The notes: a model not told the origin generated them from the letters alone. 64,000 bases of DNA from Allobosea sp. 67-29 (GCF_001898115.1 NZ_MKSQ01000007.1:528579-592578); one strand, 5' to 3'. Shown: positions 1 through 11,192, numbered from the stretch's first letter. Numbers and translations are program-made.

Positions 1-6
1 CGCCTG

Positions 7-1101
<1,095 letters not shown>

Positions 1102-1288
1102 GGGCAGTCCTCCGATCGATGCTCCCTTGCGAGGACGGCGAGCGCCGCGGGAGCATCGTTGGCGCCTAACTCGCATGCAGGTCGGGACGCGGCAAGAGCG
1201 CCCGACGCGCCGTCGCGATGCGCTGTGCGGCGATTCGGAGCGATCCGCGGCCCCGTTGGAGGAGCAGCAGGTCAAGGCGATGCCGACG

Positions 1289-1316
1289 AAAAAAGCAGCG
1301 CCCAGGAGGGCGCTGC
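1289..1316 (-). terminator. Rho-independent terminator after the SPOR gene
   Basis: A perfect 9-bp stem (GCAGCGCCC with GGGCGCTGC, 4-nt loop) at 1295-1316. On the minus strand it is followed by six T at 1294-1289. It lies 27 nt past the stop of the SPOR-domain gene and ends the dgt-argS-SPOR transcription unit. Confidence 0.8.
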
Positions 1317-1342
1317 CTTGTCGAGGATCGGAGATCGCGGTC

Positions 1343-2965
1343 TCAGTTCTTCGCGATGAAGCACTGCCCGCCCGCGGCCTGGAGCTGCGAGCACATCGAG
1401 GTCGCTCCATCGCGGGAATAGGGGCCGACGCGCAGCCGGTAGACGATCTTGCCGCCAGCGAGCTCCGTCCGACGGATGATCGGCGACTGGCCGTTGAGCT
1501 GCTGCGGGTATTTGCGCTGCAGCGCTGTGAAGGTCGCCTTGGCTTCCGCCTCGCTGCCAGGCGCACCGAGCTGAACCACAAAGTCGCCCGTGCCGGCGCG
1601 GATAGCGGCATTCGCGGGAGCCGGCGGAGGCGCCGCAGCCGCAAGCGGCGCACTGGCGAGGCGCATCGGCGGGACGGGCGTGGTCGCCGACGGCGTCGCG
1701 GCGCGCTCCTGGGCTTTCGGAGCCGGCGGCGCGGCGGCCGGCTGGCTCGTTCCCGCAGGAGCCGCCGCGATCGAACGGCTCGGTGCGGACCCGGTGGCGA
1801 GCGGACGGCTGCCATTGGCATCGGCAGCGGCCGCATTCTGCGCGGGAGTGCCGTCGGGGCGGATCGAGACCGTACGAACCTTGCGCGGCTCGCCGAGGCC
1901 CGGCACGGCCGGCATCGGCGTCAGGGCAGGCTCGGGCATCACGATGCTCGGCTGCGCCGCGCCTGCGTTCAGCGCCGGGGCCGCACTCGCCTCGCCCGCG
2001 GCGGAGCCTGGCCCGGGCAGCACGACCCGCGCCGGCATCGAGCGGGCGGCCTGCTGGATATCGACCGGCTGCTCCTGGTTGTCGACCAGCTTGGTCTGAC
2101 CCTGCGGCGCCTCTGCCGAGCGCTCGTAGATCTGCTTGTTCTGATTCGGGACTTCGGTGCCCCCGGGATTCGTCGGCTCGACCTTGACCGGGCCGCTATC
2201 GGCCGCGATCACCGGCGGCTGGCCGGAGGTCGCGGACGAGCCGCCGCGCAGCAGCATCGCGCCGCCGACGCCGACGACGCCCACAGCGATCACCGCGGCG
2301 GCGGCCCACAGCCCCTTGCGCGAACGGCGCGGCTCGAGGTCAGGCAGGTCGTCCTCGGCATATTCCGGCTGGTAGGTCGCCTGTCCGGCGGCATAGCCGT
2401 GGGCCGGCATGTCGGCCTCATAGACCGGCTCCTGGTAGAAGCCCTGCGCCTCGTCGAGATCGCGCGGCTCCGGGGCGCCCTGCACCGGCATCGGCCGCGC
2501 ATAGGCCGCCGGCGCTGGCTGGACGTAATCCTCGGCCGGCGCGGCGGGCCCCGGCTGATATTGTGGCTGCGGCTGATACTGCTGCTGCGGCCAAGACGGA
2601 TCTGCCGGCGCAGGCGCGATCCGCCGCTCCGGCTCGGTCCGGCGCAGCAGGGCCTCGAACTCATCGAGCGCGCCGCGCATCTCGGCCGGCGGTTCGGAAA
2701 CGGCCGGCGGCGCGGCGGCCGGGCGCGGCAGCACCACGGAGAGGCCGGGTTCCTGCCGCATCGCCGGCTGCGCGGCCTGTGGCCGCCGCTCGGCGAAGAT
2801 GTCCCTGAGCGGGTCGTCCTGGCTGACGATGCGGGTCAGCTCCGCCAGCGGATCGGGCGACTGCGCGGGGCGCTGCCCCTGCCCGGCGCTCCGGAGCTGG
2901 CGCTCGAGATCTTCGAGATCGAGCGCGAAACGATTCCTAGCTGGCTCACTCATGGCATGATCCAT
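1343..2965 (-). CDS. SPOR domain-containing inner-membrane protein
   Basis: A 540-residue bitopic protein. Residues 1-215 form an acidic, Pro/Gln-rich cytoplasmic region. A single membrane segment follows at about 219-239 (GLWAAAAVIAVGVVGVGG), then a long Ala/Pro-rich periplasmic linker and a C-terminal SPOR domain (about 465-540, DFVVQLGAPGSEAEAKATF). SPOR domains bind denuded glycan strands at the division septum. It sits directly downstream of argS in the usual rhizobial order dgt-argS-SPOR. The start is uncertain: ATG 2965 lies 17 nt from an AGGAGG and a second ATG follows four codons later. Confidence 0.88.
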   Translation of the reverse strand: MDHAMSEPARNRFALDLEDLERQLRSAGQGQRPAQSPDPLAELTRIVSQDDPLRDIFAERRPQAAQPAMRQEPGLSVVLPRPAAAPPAVSEPPAEMRGALDEFEALLRRTEPERRIAPAPADPSWPQQQYQPQPQYQPGPAAPAEDYVQPAPAAYARPMPVQGAPEPRDLDEAQGFYQEPVYEADMPAHGYAAGQATYQPEYAEDDLPDLEPRRSRKGLWAAAAVIAVGVVGVGGAMLLRGGSSATSGQPPVIAADSGPVKVEPTNPGGTEVPNQNKQIYERSAEAPQGQTKLVDNQEQPVDIQQAARSMPARVVLPGPGSAAGEASAAPALNAGAAQPSIVMPEPALTPMPAVPGLGEPRKVRTVSIRPDGTPAQNAAAADANGSRPLATGSAPSRSIAAAPAGTSQPAAAPPAPKAQERAATPSATTPVPPMRLASAPLAAAAPPPAPANAAIRAGTGDFVVQLGAPGSEAEAKATFTALQRKYPQQLNGQSPIIRRTELAGGKIVYRLRVGPYSRDGATSMCSQLQAAGGQCFIAKN

Positions 2966-3052
2966 TCCAGCACAAGCCGTTTCCTCCTATGGAAGAACCG
3001 GGAACTCTGTGCGGTCAACCTGACCTTGTGCGCGCCAGCGGAAAAGCGACCG

Positions 3053-4819
3053 TCAGCGCATCTCTTCCGGCGCCGCAACTCCGGCGACAGCCAGACCGGA
3101 AGCAAGGACGCTGCGCACCGCGTGCACGAACGCCAATCTTGCCAAGGTCGACTTTCGATCAGTTTGATTAACGAACCGTAATTGCGGCGAGTCCTTGCCC
3201 TTGTTCCAGAGCGAGTGGAAGGCGCTCGCCAGTTCATGCACGAAAAATGCGACGCGATGCGGCTCGTGCGCCGCTGCCGCCGCCTCGATCAACCGCGGAT
3301 AAGCGGCGATCGACTTGACGATACCAACCTCCGCCTCGTCCGTCAGGATGGAAAGGTCGGCCTGCGACAATGCGGCCGGCGAGAGATCGAGATCCGGGAA
3401 GGCCTCGCGCGCCTGCCTGAAGATCGAGGCGCAGCGCGCATGCGCGTACTGCACGTAGAAGACCGGGTTGTCCTTCGACTGCTCGACCACCTTGGCGAGA
3501 TCGAAATCCAGCGTGGCGTCGTTCTTGCGGAAGATCATCATGAAGCGCACCGCGTCGCGGCCGACCTCGTCGATCACCTCGCGCAGCGTGACGAAATCGC
3601 CCGAGCGCTTGGACATGCGCACCTGCTCGCCGTTGCGCAGCAGCCGGACGAGCTGGCAGAGCTTGACGTCGAGCGAGCCCTGCCCGTTCGTCACCGCCTT
3701 CACCGCCGCCTGCATGCGCTTGACATAGCCGCCATGGTCGGCGCCCCAGACATCGATCATCTCGGCAAAGCCGCGCGTGAATTTCGAGCGGTGATACGCG
3801 ATGTCGTTGGCGAAATAAGTGTAGCTGCCGTCGGACTTCAGCAGGGGGCGGTCGACGTCATCACCGAACCGGGTGGCGCGGAACAAGGTCTGCTCGCGAT
3901 CTTCCCAGTCCTCGTCCTTCTGGCCCTTGGGAGGCGGCAGGCGACCTTCGTAGACGAGATCGCGCGAACGCAGATCCTCGATCGTCTGATGCACGGCGTT
4001 GGTATTTCCGTCCCGCCCCTGCAGCGAGCGCTCCGAGAAGAACACGTCATGGACGACGCCGAGCGCGGCGAGATCGTCGCGGATCATCGCCATCATGCCG
4101 TCGATGGCCACCTGCCGGACGAGCGGGAGCCAGTCCCACTCGGCCTTGTCGCGCAACGCGTCGCCATACTGCTCGGCCAGTGTCTTGCCGACCGATACCA
4201 GGTAGTCGCCGGGATAGAGACCCTCGGGGATCGCGCCGATATCCTCGCCCAACGCCTCGCGGTAGCGCAGGAAGGCCGAGCGCGCGAGCACATCGACCTG
4301 CGCGCCGGCATCGTTGATGTAGTATTCCCGCGTCACGTCGTGGCCGGCGAAGGCAAGCAGGCTTGCCAGTGCGTCGCCGAACACCGCGCCGCGGCCGTGG
4401 CCGACATGCATCGGCCCTGTCGGGTTCGCCGAGACGTATTCGACGTTGATCTTCGGATCCGGCTTCGGCGCGCCGCGCCCGTAGTCGAGGCCCGCCGCGA
4501 TCGCCGATCTCAGCACCGCGGTGAACACGGCAGGCTGCAGGGTCAGGTTGATGAAGCCGGGTCCGGCGATCTCCGCCTTCGCGATCTCGGCGTCCTTCGA
4601 CAGCTCCTCGACCAGCAGCGCCGCAAGCGCGCGCGGATTGCTGCCGGCCTCCTTGGCGAGCACCATCGCGGCATTGGTGGCGACGTCGCCATGCGCCGGA
4701 TCCTTGGTCGGCTCGACCACGACGCGCCCGAGATTGAGCCCGGCCGGAAGAGCGCCGCGCTCGGCGAGGACCGAAAGGGCGGCGTGGAGGCGGGCGGAAT
4801 AGGTCTCGAACAGATTCAT
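3053..4819 (-). CDS. argS: Arginyl-tRNA synthetase
   Basis: A 588-residue class Ia aminoacyl-tRNA synthetase that charges tRNA-Arg using ATP. The HIGH-type motif is [14 protein letters not shown] (HVGH at 138-141) and the KMSKS loop is RMSKRSGDF at 401-409. The N-terminal Add-1 domain (GDVATNAAM) and C-terminal DALR anticodon-binding domain (about 460-588) are present, and the length is normal. It lies between dgt and the SPOR gene on the same strand, 35 nt after the dgt stop. A 583-residue open frame on the opposite strand is only a GC-rich shadow of it. Confidence 0.98.
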   Translation of the reverse strand: MNLFETYSARLHAALSVLAERGALPAGLNLGRVVVEPTKDPAHGDVATNAAMVLAKEAGSNPRALAALLVEELSKDAEIAKAEIAGPGFINLTLQPAVFTAVLRSAIAAGLDYGRGAPKPDPKINVEYVSANPTGPMHVGHGRGAVFGDALASLLAFAGHDVTREYYINDAGAQVDVLARSAFLRYREALGEDIGAIPEGLYPGDYLVSVGKTLAEQYGDALRDKAEWDWLPLVRQVAIDGMMAMIRDDLAALGVVHDVFFSERSLQGRDGNTNAVHQTIEDLRSRDLVYEGRLPPPKGQKDEDWEDREQTLFRATRFGDDVDRPLLKSDGSYTYFANDIAYHRSKFTRGFAEMIDVWGADHGGYVKRMQAAVKAVTNGQGSLDVKLCQLVRLLRNGEQVRMSKRSGDFVTLREVIDEVGRDAVRFMMIFRKNDATLDFDLAKVVEQSKDNPVFYVQYAHARCASIFRQAREAFPDLDLSPAALSQADLSILTDEAEVGIVKSIAAYPRLIEAAAAAHEPHRVAFFVHELASAFHSLWNKGKDSPQLRFVNQTDRKSTLARLAFVHAVRSVLASGLAVAGVAAPEEMR

Positions 4820-4854
4820 CGCGGTCTTGATCGTGAGGGAGAAGCCGCCCGGCC

Positions 4855-6096
4855 CTATCGCAGCGAGGGGGTGACGTCAAACAGCCGGCGATGCTCGTCG
4901 AGCGCGTACCAGTCGGTCATGCCGGCGATGTAGTCGGCGATGCGGCGCATGCGGCGCGCCTCGTCGAGCCCGTCGCATCCGGCCGCCCACTCCTGCGGCA
5001 TCGCCCCGGGCTCGGCGCGGAAGCGGGCGAAGAGCTCTCGCACCACCTGCGCGGCCTGGGCCCGGATCGGCGCGATCCGCGGATGCCGATACATGTTGGG
5101 ATAGAGGAAACCCTTGATGTCCCGGTCCGCCGTCTCGATCGCGGAGGAGAAGGCGACGACCGGCGCCGCCGCCCGGCGGATCGCGTCGGCATCCACCGGA
5201 GCGAGCCGCGCGAGGCGCGCCTGCGCTTCGCCGATCACGTCCTCGACGAAGCGGGTAATGATGCGGCGCACCAGTTCGTTGGTCAGCCGCGGCGCTTCCA
5301 GCCCCGGGTGCAGCCGCGCGATCTCGTCGAGCAGTTCCGCCAGGAACGGCACCGAGCGCAGTTCGGCATGGCCGAACAATCCGGCGCGCAACCCGTCGTC
5401 GATGTCATGGGCGTTGTAGGCGATGTCGTCCGCAAGCGCGGCAGCCTGCGCCTCGGCCGAGGCGTAGCTGTCGAGCCAAAGGTCCTGGCGATGCTGGTAT
5501 TCGAAGATCGCCGCCGGGATGCCGGTCTTCGCATAGCGCGCCGTCGGCCGGCCTTCGCCGTCGAGCAGCGGCCCGTTGTGCTTGACCAGCCCCTCCAGCG
5601 TCTCCCAACTCAGGTTCAGCCCGTCGAAATCAGCATAGCGCCGTTCGAGCCGGGTCACGATCCGCAGGGTCTGCGCATTGTGGTCGAAGCCGCCGAACCC
5701 GGCCATGCATTCTTCCAGCGCATCCTCGCCGGTATGGCCAAAGGGCGTGTGCCCGAGGTCGTGGGCCAGCGCCAGCGCCTCGGCGAGATCCTCATCGAGG
5801 CCGAGCGCACGCGCCAGCGCACGCGCGATCTGGGCCACCTCGATCGTATGGGTCAGGCGCGTGCGGTAATGGTCGCCTTCATGCGAGACGAAGACCTGCG
5901 TCTTGTGCTTGAGCCGACGGAAGGCGGTCGAATGGATGATGCGGTCGCGATCGCGCTGGAACTCCCCGCGCGTGGCCGAGGCAGGCTCGCCGATCAGGCG
6001 CCCGCGGCTCCGGCTGGAGCGGCAGGCATAGGGCGCGCGCCAGCGCTCTCCGGGTTCGTGGCCGGCTGGCGGGAACGAGCCTTGTGATTGCGGCAT
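4855..6096 (-). CDS. dgt: Deoxyguanosinetriphosphate triphosphohydrolase-like protein
   Basis: A 413-residue HD-superfamily dNTP triphosphohydrolase that releases tripolyphosphate from dGTP or related dNTPs. Metal-binding residues are visible: H83 (RLTHTIEV) and the HD pair at 112-113 ([13 protein letters not shown]). The family motif [22 protein letters not shown] occurs near residues 48-69, split here only by the citation limit. I chose ATG 6096 because it gives the usual length; upstream in-frame sequence runs into the divergent erpA promoter. The ribosome-binding site is weak. Confidence 0.92.
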   Translation of the reverse strand: MPQSQGSFPPAGHEPGERWRAPYACRSSRSRGRLIGEPASATRGEFQRDRDRIIHSTAFRRLKHKTQVFVSHEGDHYRTRLTHTIEVAQIARALARALGLDEDLAEALALAHDLGHTPFGHTGEDALEECMAGFGGFDHNAQTLRIVTRLERRYADFDGLNLSWETLEGLVKHNGPLLDGEGRPTARYAKTGIPAAIFEYQHRQDLWLDSYASAEAQAAALADDIAYNAHDIDDGLRAGLFGHAELRSVPFLAELLDEIARLHPGLEAPRLTNELVRRIITRFVEDVIGEAQARLARLAPVDADAIRRAAAPVVAFSSAIETADRDIKGFLYPNMYRHPRIAPIRAQAAQVVRELFARFRAEPGAMPQEWAAGCDGLDEARRMRRIADYIAGMTDWYALDEHRRLFDVTPSLR

Positions 6097-6196
6097 GGCG
6101 GCCTCGTCGCGCCCGCCTGCTTGTGGAGGCGCTGCCGGGCCATTACCTTTCCGGGCAGCAAGGGTGCAAGGCGCATCTGCCCAGGGAGCCCCGAAT

Positions 6197-6547
6197 ATGT
6201 CGACCGATCTCGCGGTCAAGCCGCGCGGAATCGAAGTGACCGAAAGCGCCGCCAGGCGAATCCTGTCCGTGATGGCGCAGGAACCTCCGGGATCGATGCT
6301 GCGCGTGAGCGTCTCCGGCGGCGGCTGTTCCGGCTTTCAATATGTCTTCGACGTCGAGCGGGAAAAGGCGCCGGACGATCTCGTCATCGAGCGCGACGGC
6401 GCCACCGTCCTCATCGACGAAACCTCGCTCGACCTGCTCGAAGGCTGCACGATCGACTTCGTCGACGATCTCGTCGGCCAGTCCTTCCGGATCACCAATC
6501 CGAACGCGACGAGTTCCTGCGGCTGCGGCACATCCTTCGCGATCTAG
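6197..6547 (+). CDS. erpA: Iron-sulfur cluster insertion protein ErpA
   Basis: A 116-residue A-type Fe-S carrier. The three conserved cysteines are C44 (GGGCSGFQY) and C108/C110 (SSCGCGTSF), and the length fits the family. ATG 6197 has a GGGAG about 9 nt upstream. It is transcribed away from dgt, with about 100 bp between the two starts, a common rhizobial arrangement. It ends only 4 bp from the convergent HD-GYP gene. Confidence 0.95.
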   Translation: MSTDLAVKPRGIEVTESAARRILSVMAQEPPGSMLRVSVSGGGCSGFQYVFDVEREKAPDDLVIERDGATVLIDETSLDLLEGCTIDFVDDLVGQSFRITNPNATSSCGCGTSFAI

Positions 6548-6551
6548 CCTT

Positions 6552-7613
6552 TCAGGCCGCCTCTTCGGCCCCGCCGGCGCCGGGCGGCGTGGCCAGCCTG
6601 TCCAGTCGCTTGACCGAGGCGCCCAGAACGACGTCGCCAAAGGCGCGCACGAGGTCGACGTCGAGCTTGCCGCCCATTCCGACCAGCGTCGCGAAGGCGT
6701 CCGCGGGTGCCATCGGCGGCTTGTAGGAGCGCCGCTCGATCAGTGCCGCATAGATGTCGCAGATCGTCATGATCCGGACCGGATCGGATATCCTGTCGGC
6801 GCCGAGCCCCTGCGGGTAGCCAGAGCCATCGAGCAGTTCGTGATGGGAGAGCACGGCCGCTAGCACGGCCGGTGAAAAGCCGCCCTGGGCCACCAGCATG
6901 TCGTGGCCGATTTGCGGGTGCTGGCGCATCACGCCGCGCTCCTCCGCCGTCAACGGGCCCTCTTTGCGCAGGATCCCGAGTGGGATTCGCGCCTTCCCGA
7001 CATCGTGCAGCACGGCTGCCGTCGTCATCAGCCGCCGGTCGCTTTCGCCGAAGCCGAGCTTGCGCGCGAAGGCGGCGACCAGGCCCGAGACCAGCAGGCA
7101 ATGCTGGTAGGTCGCATCGTCGTGCTTCCAGACCAGATCCAGCCAGACGTCGAGATCCCCGCCATCGGCCGCCCGATTGATCGCCTCGACACTGTCGTCG
7201 ATCGTCTCGACCGGCAGCGGCCCGCCGGAGCCGGCGGCATCGAGCAGTCCTGCGAGAGCGGCGGATGCCCTGACGAATCGCTTCTGCAGAACCGCGTTCG
7301 GCGTGTCCTCACGCAGCAGACCGAGCATGGCGCCGACCTTGTCGAGCAGAATTGGCGCCTGTGCCTCCGCCGGCAGGATGGCTTGCGCTCCGAGCGCGTT
7401 CGCCTGCATCTGGCTGCGCGGCGACATGTCCCGCAAGAGAAAGAGAGCCGGTGTGCCGGCCTGCCGATGCGCCGCCAGCGCACCGCGCGCCGAGCCGATC
7501 AGCTTGGGCTGCGAGAGGTCGAGATCGACGACGAGCAAGCGCCCGGCCGCCGCGCGCATCTGCTCGATTTCGGCGGGGCTGAAGGCTCTGCACGCCCCCC
7601 AGACAGAGAGCAT
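6552..7613 (-). CDS. HD-GYP domain protein with degenerate receiver-like N-terminus
   Basis: A 353-residue protein from the first ATG. The C-terminal half is an HD-GYP domain, the c-di-GMP phosphodiesterase family: VLHDVGKARIP (HD at 203-204) and HHELLDGSGYP (257-267) are both intact. Residues 1-100 resemble the second half of a response-regulator receiver (LLVVDLDLS, PALFLLRDM, GAQAILP) without a clear phospho-acceptor context. The frame stays open 25 codons upstream to 7688 and there reads CVIVLLFSDRDQQ, like a first receiver strand, but that stretch has no ATG, GTG or TTG, so the true start is unsettled (possibly CTG at 7688). Confidence 0.85.
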   Translation of the reverse strand: MLSVWGACRAFSPAEIEQMRAAAGRLLVVDLDLSQPKLIGSARGALAAHRQAGTPALFLLRDMSPRSQMQANALGAQAILPAEAQAPILLDKVGAMLGLLREDTPNAVLQKRFVRASAALAGLLDAAGSGGPLPVETIDDSVEAINRAADGGDLDVWLDLVWKHDDATYQHCLLVSGLVAAFARKLGFGESDRRLMTTAAVLHDVGKARIPLGILRKEGPLTAEERGVMRQHPQIGHDMLVAQGGFSPAVLAAVLSHHELLDGSGYPQGLGADRISDPVRIMTICDIYAALIERRSYKPPMAPADAFATLVGMGGKLDVDLVRAFGDVVLGASVKRLDRLATPPGAGGAEEAA

Positions 7614-7763
7614 GCGCTGCAGCGGCTGGCGCTGCTGATCACGATCGCTGAACAGAAGGACGATGACGCATGGTCTCCGGCTGACCAGCCAATCCTAGCG
7701 CAGCCGATTGACGAAGTGTAAAAATCGCGGCCGGAATCTGCCCAAATGCCGCGCAGACCCATG

Positions 7764-7798
7764 AAAACGCCGGCAAGATGCGATCTCTTTGCCGGCGT
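7764..7798 (-). terminator. Rho-independent terminator after the cold-shock gene
   Basis: A 10-bp perfect stem (ACGCCGGCAA with TTGCCGGCGT) and 12-nt loop. On the minus strand it is followed by TTTT. It lies 23 nt beyond the stop of the double cold-shock-domain gene. Confidence 0.7.
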
Positions 7799-7820
7799 GC
7801 TTACCGAATTCTCAATCCGC

Positions 7821-8435
7821 TCAGTGCGCGGCGGCGACCCCGCCCGACTCCAGGCGAATCTCGGCTGCCATCAGCCCCTTCGGTCCCGGCCCGTAGCGCA
7901 CCAGAACGGTCTGGCCGGGGATCAGCTCGACGAGCCCGTAGCGGCGCAGCGTTTCCATGTGCACGAAGACATCGGGCGCGCCCTCGCCCTTCGAAACGAA
8001 GCCGAAACCGCGCAGCCGGTTGAACCACTTCACCACCATGCGTTCCAGCCCGCTGGTCGCGGCGACGGAGACGTTGGTGCGGGCGAGCGGCATTTCGGAA
8101 GGATGCCGGGCAACCGTGGTGTCGATCGAGAGAACGCGAACGGCCTGGCGCCCGCGCGCCTTCTCCACCGCTTCGAGCACGATGCGAGCACCTTCGGCTA
8201 TCGCGTTGAATCCGTCACGTTTCAGGATGGTGACATGGAGCAGGATATCCGCCCCGCCGGTCTCGGGAACCACGAAGCCGTAGCCTTTCGAGACGTCGAA
8301 CCACTTGACGTATCCGGCGATCTCGATGGCGACCTCGGCCGTCCCCTGACCGGAGCCGTCGAGCCGCACGATGCGGTTGAGTGATTGAATCGGACCCATC
8401 GGTGGCCGCCCGCTCTCACCGAATTCGTCGGTCAT
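7821..8435 (-). CDS. Double cold-shock-domain protein
   Basis: A 204-residue nucleic-acid-binding protein with two cold-shock domains. Domain 1 (about 40-105) has RNP motifs KGYGFV (50-55) and DILLHV (63-68). Domain 2 (about 133-195) has RGFGFV (142-147) and DVFVHM (155-160). This two-domain architecture is typical of alphaproteobacteria, unlike the 70-residue CspA. ATG 8435 is preceded by GGGGTGAG. It is monocistronic, with its own terminator. Confidence 0.93.
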   Translation of the reverse strand: MTDEFGESGRPPMGPIQSLNRIVRLDGSGQGTAEVAIEIAGYVKWFDVSKGYGFVVPETGGADILLHVTILKRDGFNAIAEGARIVLEAVEKARGRQAVRVLSIDTTVARHPSEMPLARTNVSVAATSGLERMVVKWFNRLRGFGFVSKGEGAPDVFVHMETLRRYGLVELIPGQTVLVRYGPGPKGLMAAEIRLESGGVAAAH

Positions 8436-8607
8436 GTGCCGCTCACCCCACGCACAACATCTTGATTCGTTGCACGACGATAGCACCGCTGCGGATTCGG
8501 GAAACAGCCCCCATCTTTTCGTCCACATGATCTGTGGCCGGGAAATGTCCGTGAGACCCTGATATTTGCGCCGGTCCGGCCTCTGCCGCCCATGACGCGG
8601 CGGAGCG

Positions 8608-9390
8608 TCAGCCCTGTCTTGCCGGGCCTCCCGGGCCGGACGCCAGAGGCGCCAGCGCTCTGCCGCTATCCGCCCGGATCACCAGATCCGCGATCGGGTC
8701 GAGTTCGGTCGGCTCGCGGTTGAGGATCACCAGCCGCGCGCCCTGGCGCTTCGCGATCACCGGCAGCGTCGCCGCCGGAAACACCACCAGCGACGATCCG
8801 ACGACCAGGAACAGGTCGCATTCCAGCGCCAGCGCCTGGGCCCGCATCATCTGCTCCTGCGGCATCGCCTGGCCGAAGGAGATGGTCGCCGACTTCACCA
8901 GTCCCGCGCACATCAGGCAGACCGGCGGCTCCCCCGTCGCCTCGAAGACCGGGCGGATCGCCGCGAGCTCGTGGCGCCAGCCGCAGTCCAGACAGGTCGC
9001 ATACGTCCCGTTGCCGTGAAGCTCGACGACCTTCTCGCCCGCGACGCCAGAGGCCTGGTGAAGGCCGTCGATGTTCTGCGTGACGATCGCCGGCGAGCGC
9101 CCGTCGGCAACCAGCGCGGCCAGCGCGATATGGCCGATATTGGGCTGTGCGTCACGATAATGGTCGTCCATCGCGAATTTGCGCCGCCAGGCTTCGATGC
9201 GCGCCTCGCGGCTTTGCACGAAGGCCTCGAACGGGATCGGCTTGTTCACCATCCAGGGCGAGCCGGGCGAACGGAAATCCGGCACGCCTGATTCCGTCGA
9301 GATGCCGGCGCCGGTGAAGCTGACGATCCTGTCCGCCCTGTCGAGCATGGCGTGGAGTTCGGCGATCGCATCCTCGGTCTCGTCATGCAT
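8608..9390 (-). CDS. cobB: Sir2-family NAD-dependent protein deacylase
   Basis: A 260-residue sirtuin that removes acyl groups from lysines using NAD+. Visible motifs: FTGAGISTESGVPDFR (25-40) for NAD binding, TQNIDGLH (104-111), the catalytic His in LHGNG (H125), and four zinc cysteines C133, C136, C158 and C161 (CLDCG, CLMCAG). ATG 9390 begins the conserved fold; the open frame extends further upstream but overlaps the start region of the divergent aminotransferase. Confidence 0.93.
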   Translation of the reverse strand: MHDETEDAIAELHAMLDRADRIVSFTGAGISTESGVPDFRSPGSPWMVNKPIPFEAFVQSREARIEAWRRKFAMDDHYRDAQPNIGHIALAALVADGRSPAIVTQNIDGLHQASGVAGEKVVELHGNGTYATCLDCGWRHELAAIRPVFEATGEPPVCLMCAGLVKSATISFGQAMPQEQMMRAQALALECDLFLVVGSSLVVFPAATLPVIAKRQGARLVILNREPTELDPIADLVIRADSGRALAPLASGPGGPARQG

Positions 9391-9499
9391 TCGTTTCACC
9401 CGGTCGCTGGAGATGGCAGCCTCGCCCGATATGGCGAGGCGTTGCGACGGTTCCAAGGCGATTGACGCAAGGCCCGCGCCGCCGCAAAGCAGACAGACC

Positions 9500-10684
9500 A
9501 TGCCGATGTCCTCGCCCGCCGCGCTGAACCCCGACCTTCTCGACACCGGCACCCCGCCCATCCCGGAGGCGCAGGGCTGGGCGCGTGCCTATGACGGCAG
9601 CCGCGGACCGCTCGTGGACCTTTCGCAGGCCGTGCCGGGCTCGCCCCCGCCCGATGCCCTGCTGCGCAAGCTGGCGGACGCGGCGGCAGAGCCGGGCAGC
9701 GCCCGCTATGGTGGCATCACCGGCGACGCCTCGCTGCGCGAACGCTATGCCGCCGAGATCTCCCGGATCTACGGCACCGCCTTCGCCCCGGCGGAAATCG
9801 CGATCACCTCCGGCTGCAACCAGGCCTATGTGGTGACGATGATGGCGCTGGCCCGTGCAGGCGACAACGTGTTGCTGCCGACGCCCTGGTACTTCAATCA
9901 CGAGATGACGCTGACCATGCTCGGCGTCGAGCCGCGCCCGCTGCCCTGCACGCCCGGATCCGGCTTCGTACCCGATGTCGAAACGGCCGAGGCACTGATC
10001 GACGAGCGCACGCGCGCCATCGTTCTGGTCACGCCGAACAATCCGACCGGCGCCGTCTATCCGCCGGAGACGATCGCCGCCTTCGCGGCGCTCTGCGCAA
10101 GACGCGGCCTGTGGCTGGTGCTCGACGAGACCTATCGCGACTTCCTGCCCGAAGGCGTTGCCAGACCGCATGAAATGTTTGCCGCAAGCGGCTGGCAGGA
10201 TTCCGTGATCGGTCTCTACAGCTTCTCGAAGGCCTACGCCGTCCCGGGCTGGAGGCTCGGCGCGATCACGGCCGGGGAACGGGTCATCGCCCAGATCGGC
10301 AAGGTGCTCGACTGCGTGCAGATCAGCCCGGTCAGAGCCGGCCAGGCCGCCGTGACCTGGGGCATCGACGGTATCCGCGCCTGGCGCGAGCGCAACCGCG
10401 CCGAGATCAACGCCCGCGCCAGCCTGTTCCGCGAGGCGATGGCGCCGCTGAACGGCTGGCGCGTGCTCTCGGCCGGTGCCTACTTCGCCTATGTCGCCCA
10501 TCCCTTCGCCGGCGCGCGGGCAGCCGCCGTCGCCAGGCGGCTGGCGGAGGAGCGCGGCGTGCTCGCCCTGCCCGGCCCCTATTTCGGCCCCGGGCAGGAG
10601 GATCACCTGCGGATCGCCATCGCCAATGTCGCGGCCGACCGGATCGGCCTGCTCGGCGAGCGCCTGGCCGGATTGTCGGCTTGA
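9500..10684 (+). CDS. Class I/II pyridoxal-phosphate aminotransferase
   Basis: A 394-residue fold-type I aminotransferase. TPNNPTG (178-184) contacts the substrate carboxylate, D209 in LVLDETY holds the PLP ring nitrogen, and K244 in SFSKAYAVPGWRLG is the Schiff-base lysine. The substrate is not deducible. Start is ATG 9500 or ATG 9506; neither has a strong ribosome-binding site. It is divergent from the sirtuin (109 bp between starts) and converges with the DoxX-like gene at a 10-bp gap. Confidence 0.9.
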   Translation: MPMSSPAALNPDLLDTGTPPIPEAQGWARAYDGSRGPLVDLSQAVPGSPPPDALLRKLADAAAEPGSARYGGITGDASLRERYAAEISRIYGTAFAPAEIAITSGCNQAYVVTMMALARAGDNVLLPTPWYFNHEMTLTMLGVEPRPLPCTPGSGFVPDVETAEALIDERTRAIVLVTPNNPTGAVYPPETIAAFAALCARRGLWLVLDETYRDFLPEGVARPHEMFAASGWQDSVIGLYSFSKAYAVPGWRLGAITAGERVIAQIGKVLDCVQISPVRAGQAAVTWGIDGIRAWRERNRAEINARASLFREAMAPLNGWRVLSAGAYFAYVAHPFAGARAAAVARRLAEERGVLALPGPYFGPGQEDHLRIAIANVAADRIGLLGERLAGLSA

Positions 10685-10694
10685 AGCAGCCGCG

Positions 10695-11087
10695 TCAGCG
10701 GAACATCGCCGCGTAGCGATCGCGATAGGCCCAGACCAGCAGCAGGCCCAGCACCACGAGGATCGCCGCGACAGGCAGGCCCTGCGGGTTGATGGTGGCG
10801 TGGAACAGAACGATCACCGCCATGACCGGCGCGATCAGCGCAAGGCCGAAGGCCGGCGCGACGTTGAGCAGCAGGCTCAGCCCGCCGGCCAGGTTGACGA
10901 CCTTGACGAAGGGCCAGAGGAAGCCGGAATTCTGCAGCGCCGTCTCGAAGACGACACCACGCTCGCTGGTCGGCGGGTGGATGAGCGTCGTCCCGGTCGC
11001 CAGCCACCAGAAGCCGTCGACGGCGCTGACGAGGAAGATGAGCCCGAGCAGGACGCGCGGGACGGTAACGAGAAGAATGCGCTGCAT
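10695..11087 (-). CDS. DoxX-like small membrane protein
   Basis: A 130-residue protein with four hydrophobic segments (VLLGLIFLVSAVDGFWW, a central VVNLAGGLSLLLN, LIAPVMAVIVLFH, and VAAILVVLGLLLVWAY). The layout resembles the DoxX/DUF6041-type family of integral membrane proteins whose function is mostly unknown. ATG 11087 has a G-rich Shine-Dalgarno (GGGGG). It lies 105 bp downstream of the UxaA-type gene on the same strand, behind a possible weak terminator, so it may or may not be cotranscribed. Confidence 0.75.
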   Translation of the reverse strand: MQRILLVTVPRVLLGLIFLVSAVDGFWWLATGTTLIHPPTSERGVVFETALQNSGFLWPFVKVVNLAGGLSLLLNVAPAFGLALIAPVMAVIVLFHATINPQGLPVAAILVVLGLLLVWAYRDRYAAMFR

Positions 11088-11106
11088 GGATGCCCCCAGC
11101 CGACAG

Positions 11107-11141
11107 AAAGACGGCCGGCCCGCAGGACTGCGGCGCCGGCC
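11107..11141 (-). terminator. Possible weak terminator after uxaA
   Basis: A GC-rich imperfect hairpin (GGCCGGCCCGCAG with CTGCGGCGCCGGCC, 2-nt loop) followed on the minus strand by GTCTTTCT. The T-run is poor, so read-through into the DoxX-like gene is likely. Confidence 0.4.
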
Positions 11142-11192
11142 CGGATCTTGGTCGCGTCAGCCGTGCATCCGGTTCAACCGGCCGGCTGAGAT

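Noticed and set aside
1102-3181. A 693-codon plus-strand frame over the SPOR gene.
   Set aside because: Arg-rich shadow; the minus-strand SPOR protein has a membrane helix and conserved domain.
3182-4933. A 583-codon open frame on the plus strand opposite argS and the end of dgt.
   Set aside because: It is the mirror of argS, which has all synthetase motifs. Arg/Asp/Leu-rich antisense frames are expected at this GC content; no domain is recognisable.
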